The notes below the pieces were generated by a model. The model ran no database searches, was not told the DNA's origin, and was given only the letters and a program-made list of their open reading frames with translations. From positions 2,170,001 through 2,234,000 of the forward strand of contig NZ_JAMBOC010000001.1 of assembly GCF_023715405.1 (NCBI RefSeq): a stretch of DNA of 64,000 nucleotides. The letters are read 5' to 3'. The position numbers and the translations under genes were made by a program. This document shows, piece by piece, positions 64,000 through 64,000 of the stretch (positions within the stretch are counted from its first letter, which is position 1; each line of letters begins with the position of its first letter). The DNA is from Solibacillus isronensis. GTDB lineage: Bacteria; Bacillota; Bacilli; Bacillales_A; Planococcaceae.

Positions 64000-64000
64000 C

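Overview
The window comes from a low-GC, spore-forming Gram-positive of the order Bacillales. An SLH-type S-layer protein, many Bacillus-type sporulation genes and a gene order that follows the Bacillus subtilis ywq/ywp/ywm/ywl/ywj region point to the Planococcaceae (Solibacillus or Lysinibacillus relatives). That placement is inferred from protein style and synteny, not from a database search. Almost all genes lie on the minus strand. No rRNA, tRNA, CRISPR array or complete insertion sequence was seen.

Region 1 (1-12.8 kb) is the cell surface and is the accessory part. It holds a secreted lamin-tail/OB-fold protein cut by the window edge, a secreted 5'-nucleotidase, a large S-layer gene (6179-9487), and two secondary-wall-polymer genes (a WecG/TagA glycosyltransferase and a WecC-type dehydrogenase). 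Between the S-layer stop codon and the nucleotidase lies the most unusual feature of the window: a group II intron without an open reading frame (about 5345-6052). It is followed by a C-terminal exon without a start codon, a terminator, a second copy of intron domains V-VI, and a second C-terminal exon. Both exons begin at the same place relative to domain VI and in the same reading phase. The two domain V copies show compensatory base changes, and domain I carries both halves of the canonical GAAA-tetraloop receptor. This is the architecture of an alternatively spliced S-layer gene, as described in Clostridium tetani. The 5' splice site could not be placed with confidence.

Region 2 (12.8-27 kb) holds an IDEAL-domain protein, a SWIM-protein/SNF2-helicase pair, ssbB, ywpF, a NERD-domain gene broken by one in-frame TAG, a lipoprotein, fabZ, an EpuA-like protein, two flagellar rod/hook-type genes (flhO, flhP), mbl, spoIIID, spoIIQ and spoIID. 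Region 3 (27-46 kb) holds murA, the complete atpIBEFHAGDC operon, mnaA, upp, glyA, ywlG, rpiB, a cytochrome c lipoprotein, a chemoreceptor, ywlE, an MntP-like gene and ywlC. Region 4 (46-64 kb) holds spoIIR, prmC, prfA, tdk, rpmE, rho, glpX, a second murA, transaldolase, fbaA, spo0F, ywjG, pyrG with a CTP-sensing leader, rpoE, an unlisted 52-residue membrane protein, icmF, and the end of a probable TetR regulator.

Several intergenic regions hold structure no gene explains. Three separate arrays carry a TTCTA core repeated about every 21 bp (two helical turns). A 133-bp palindromic element lies between spo0F and ywjG, and a multi-branched dispersed-type repeat lies between ywjG and pyrG.
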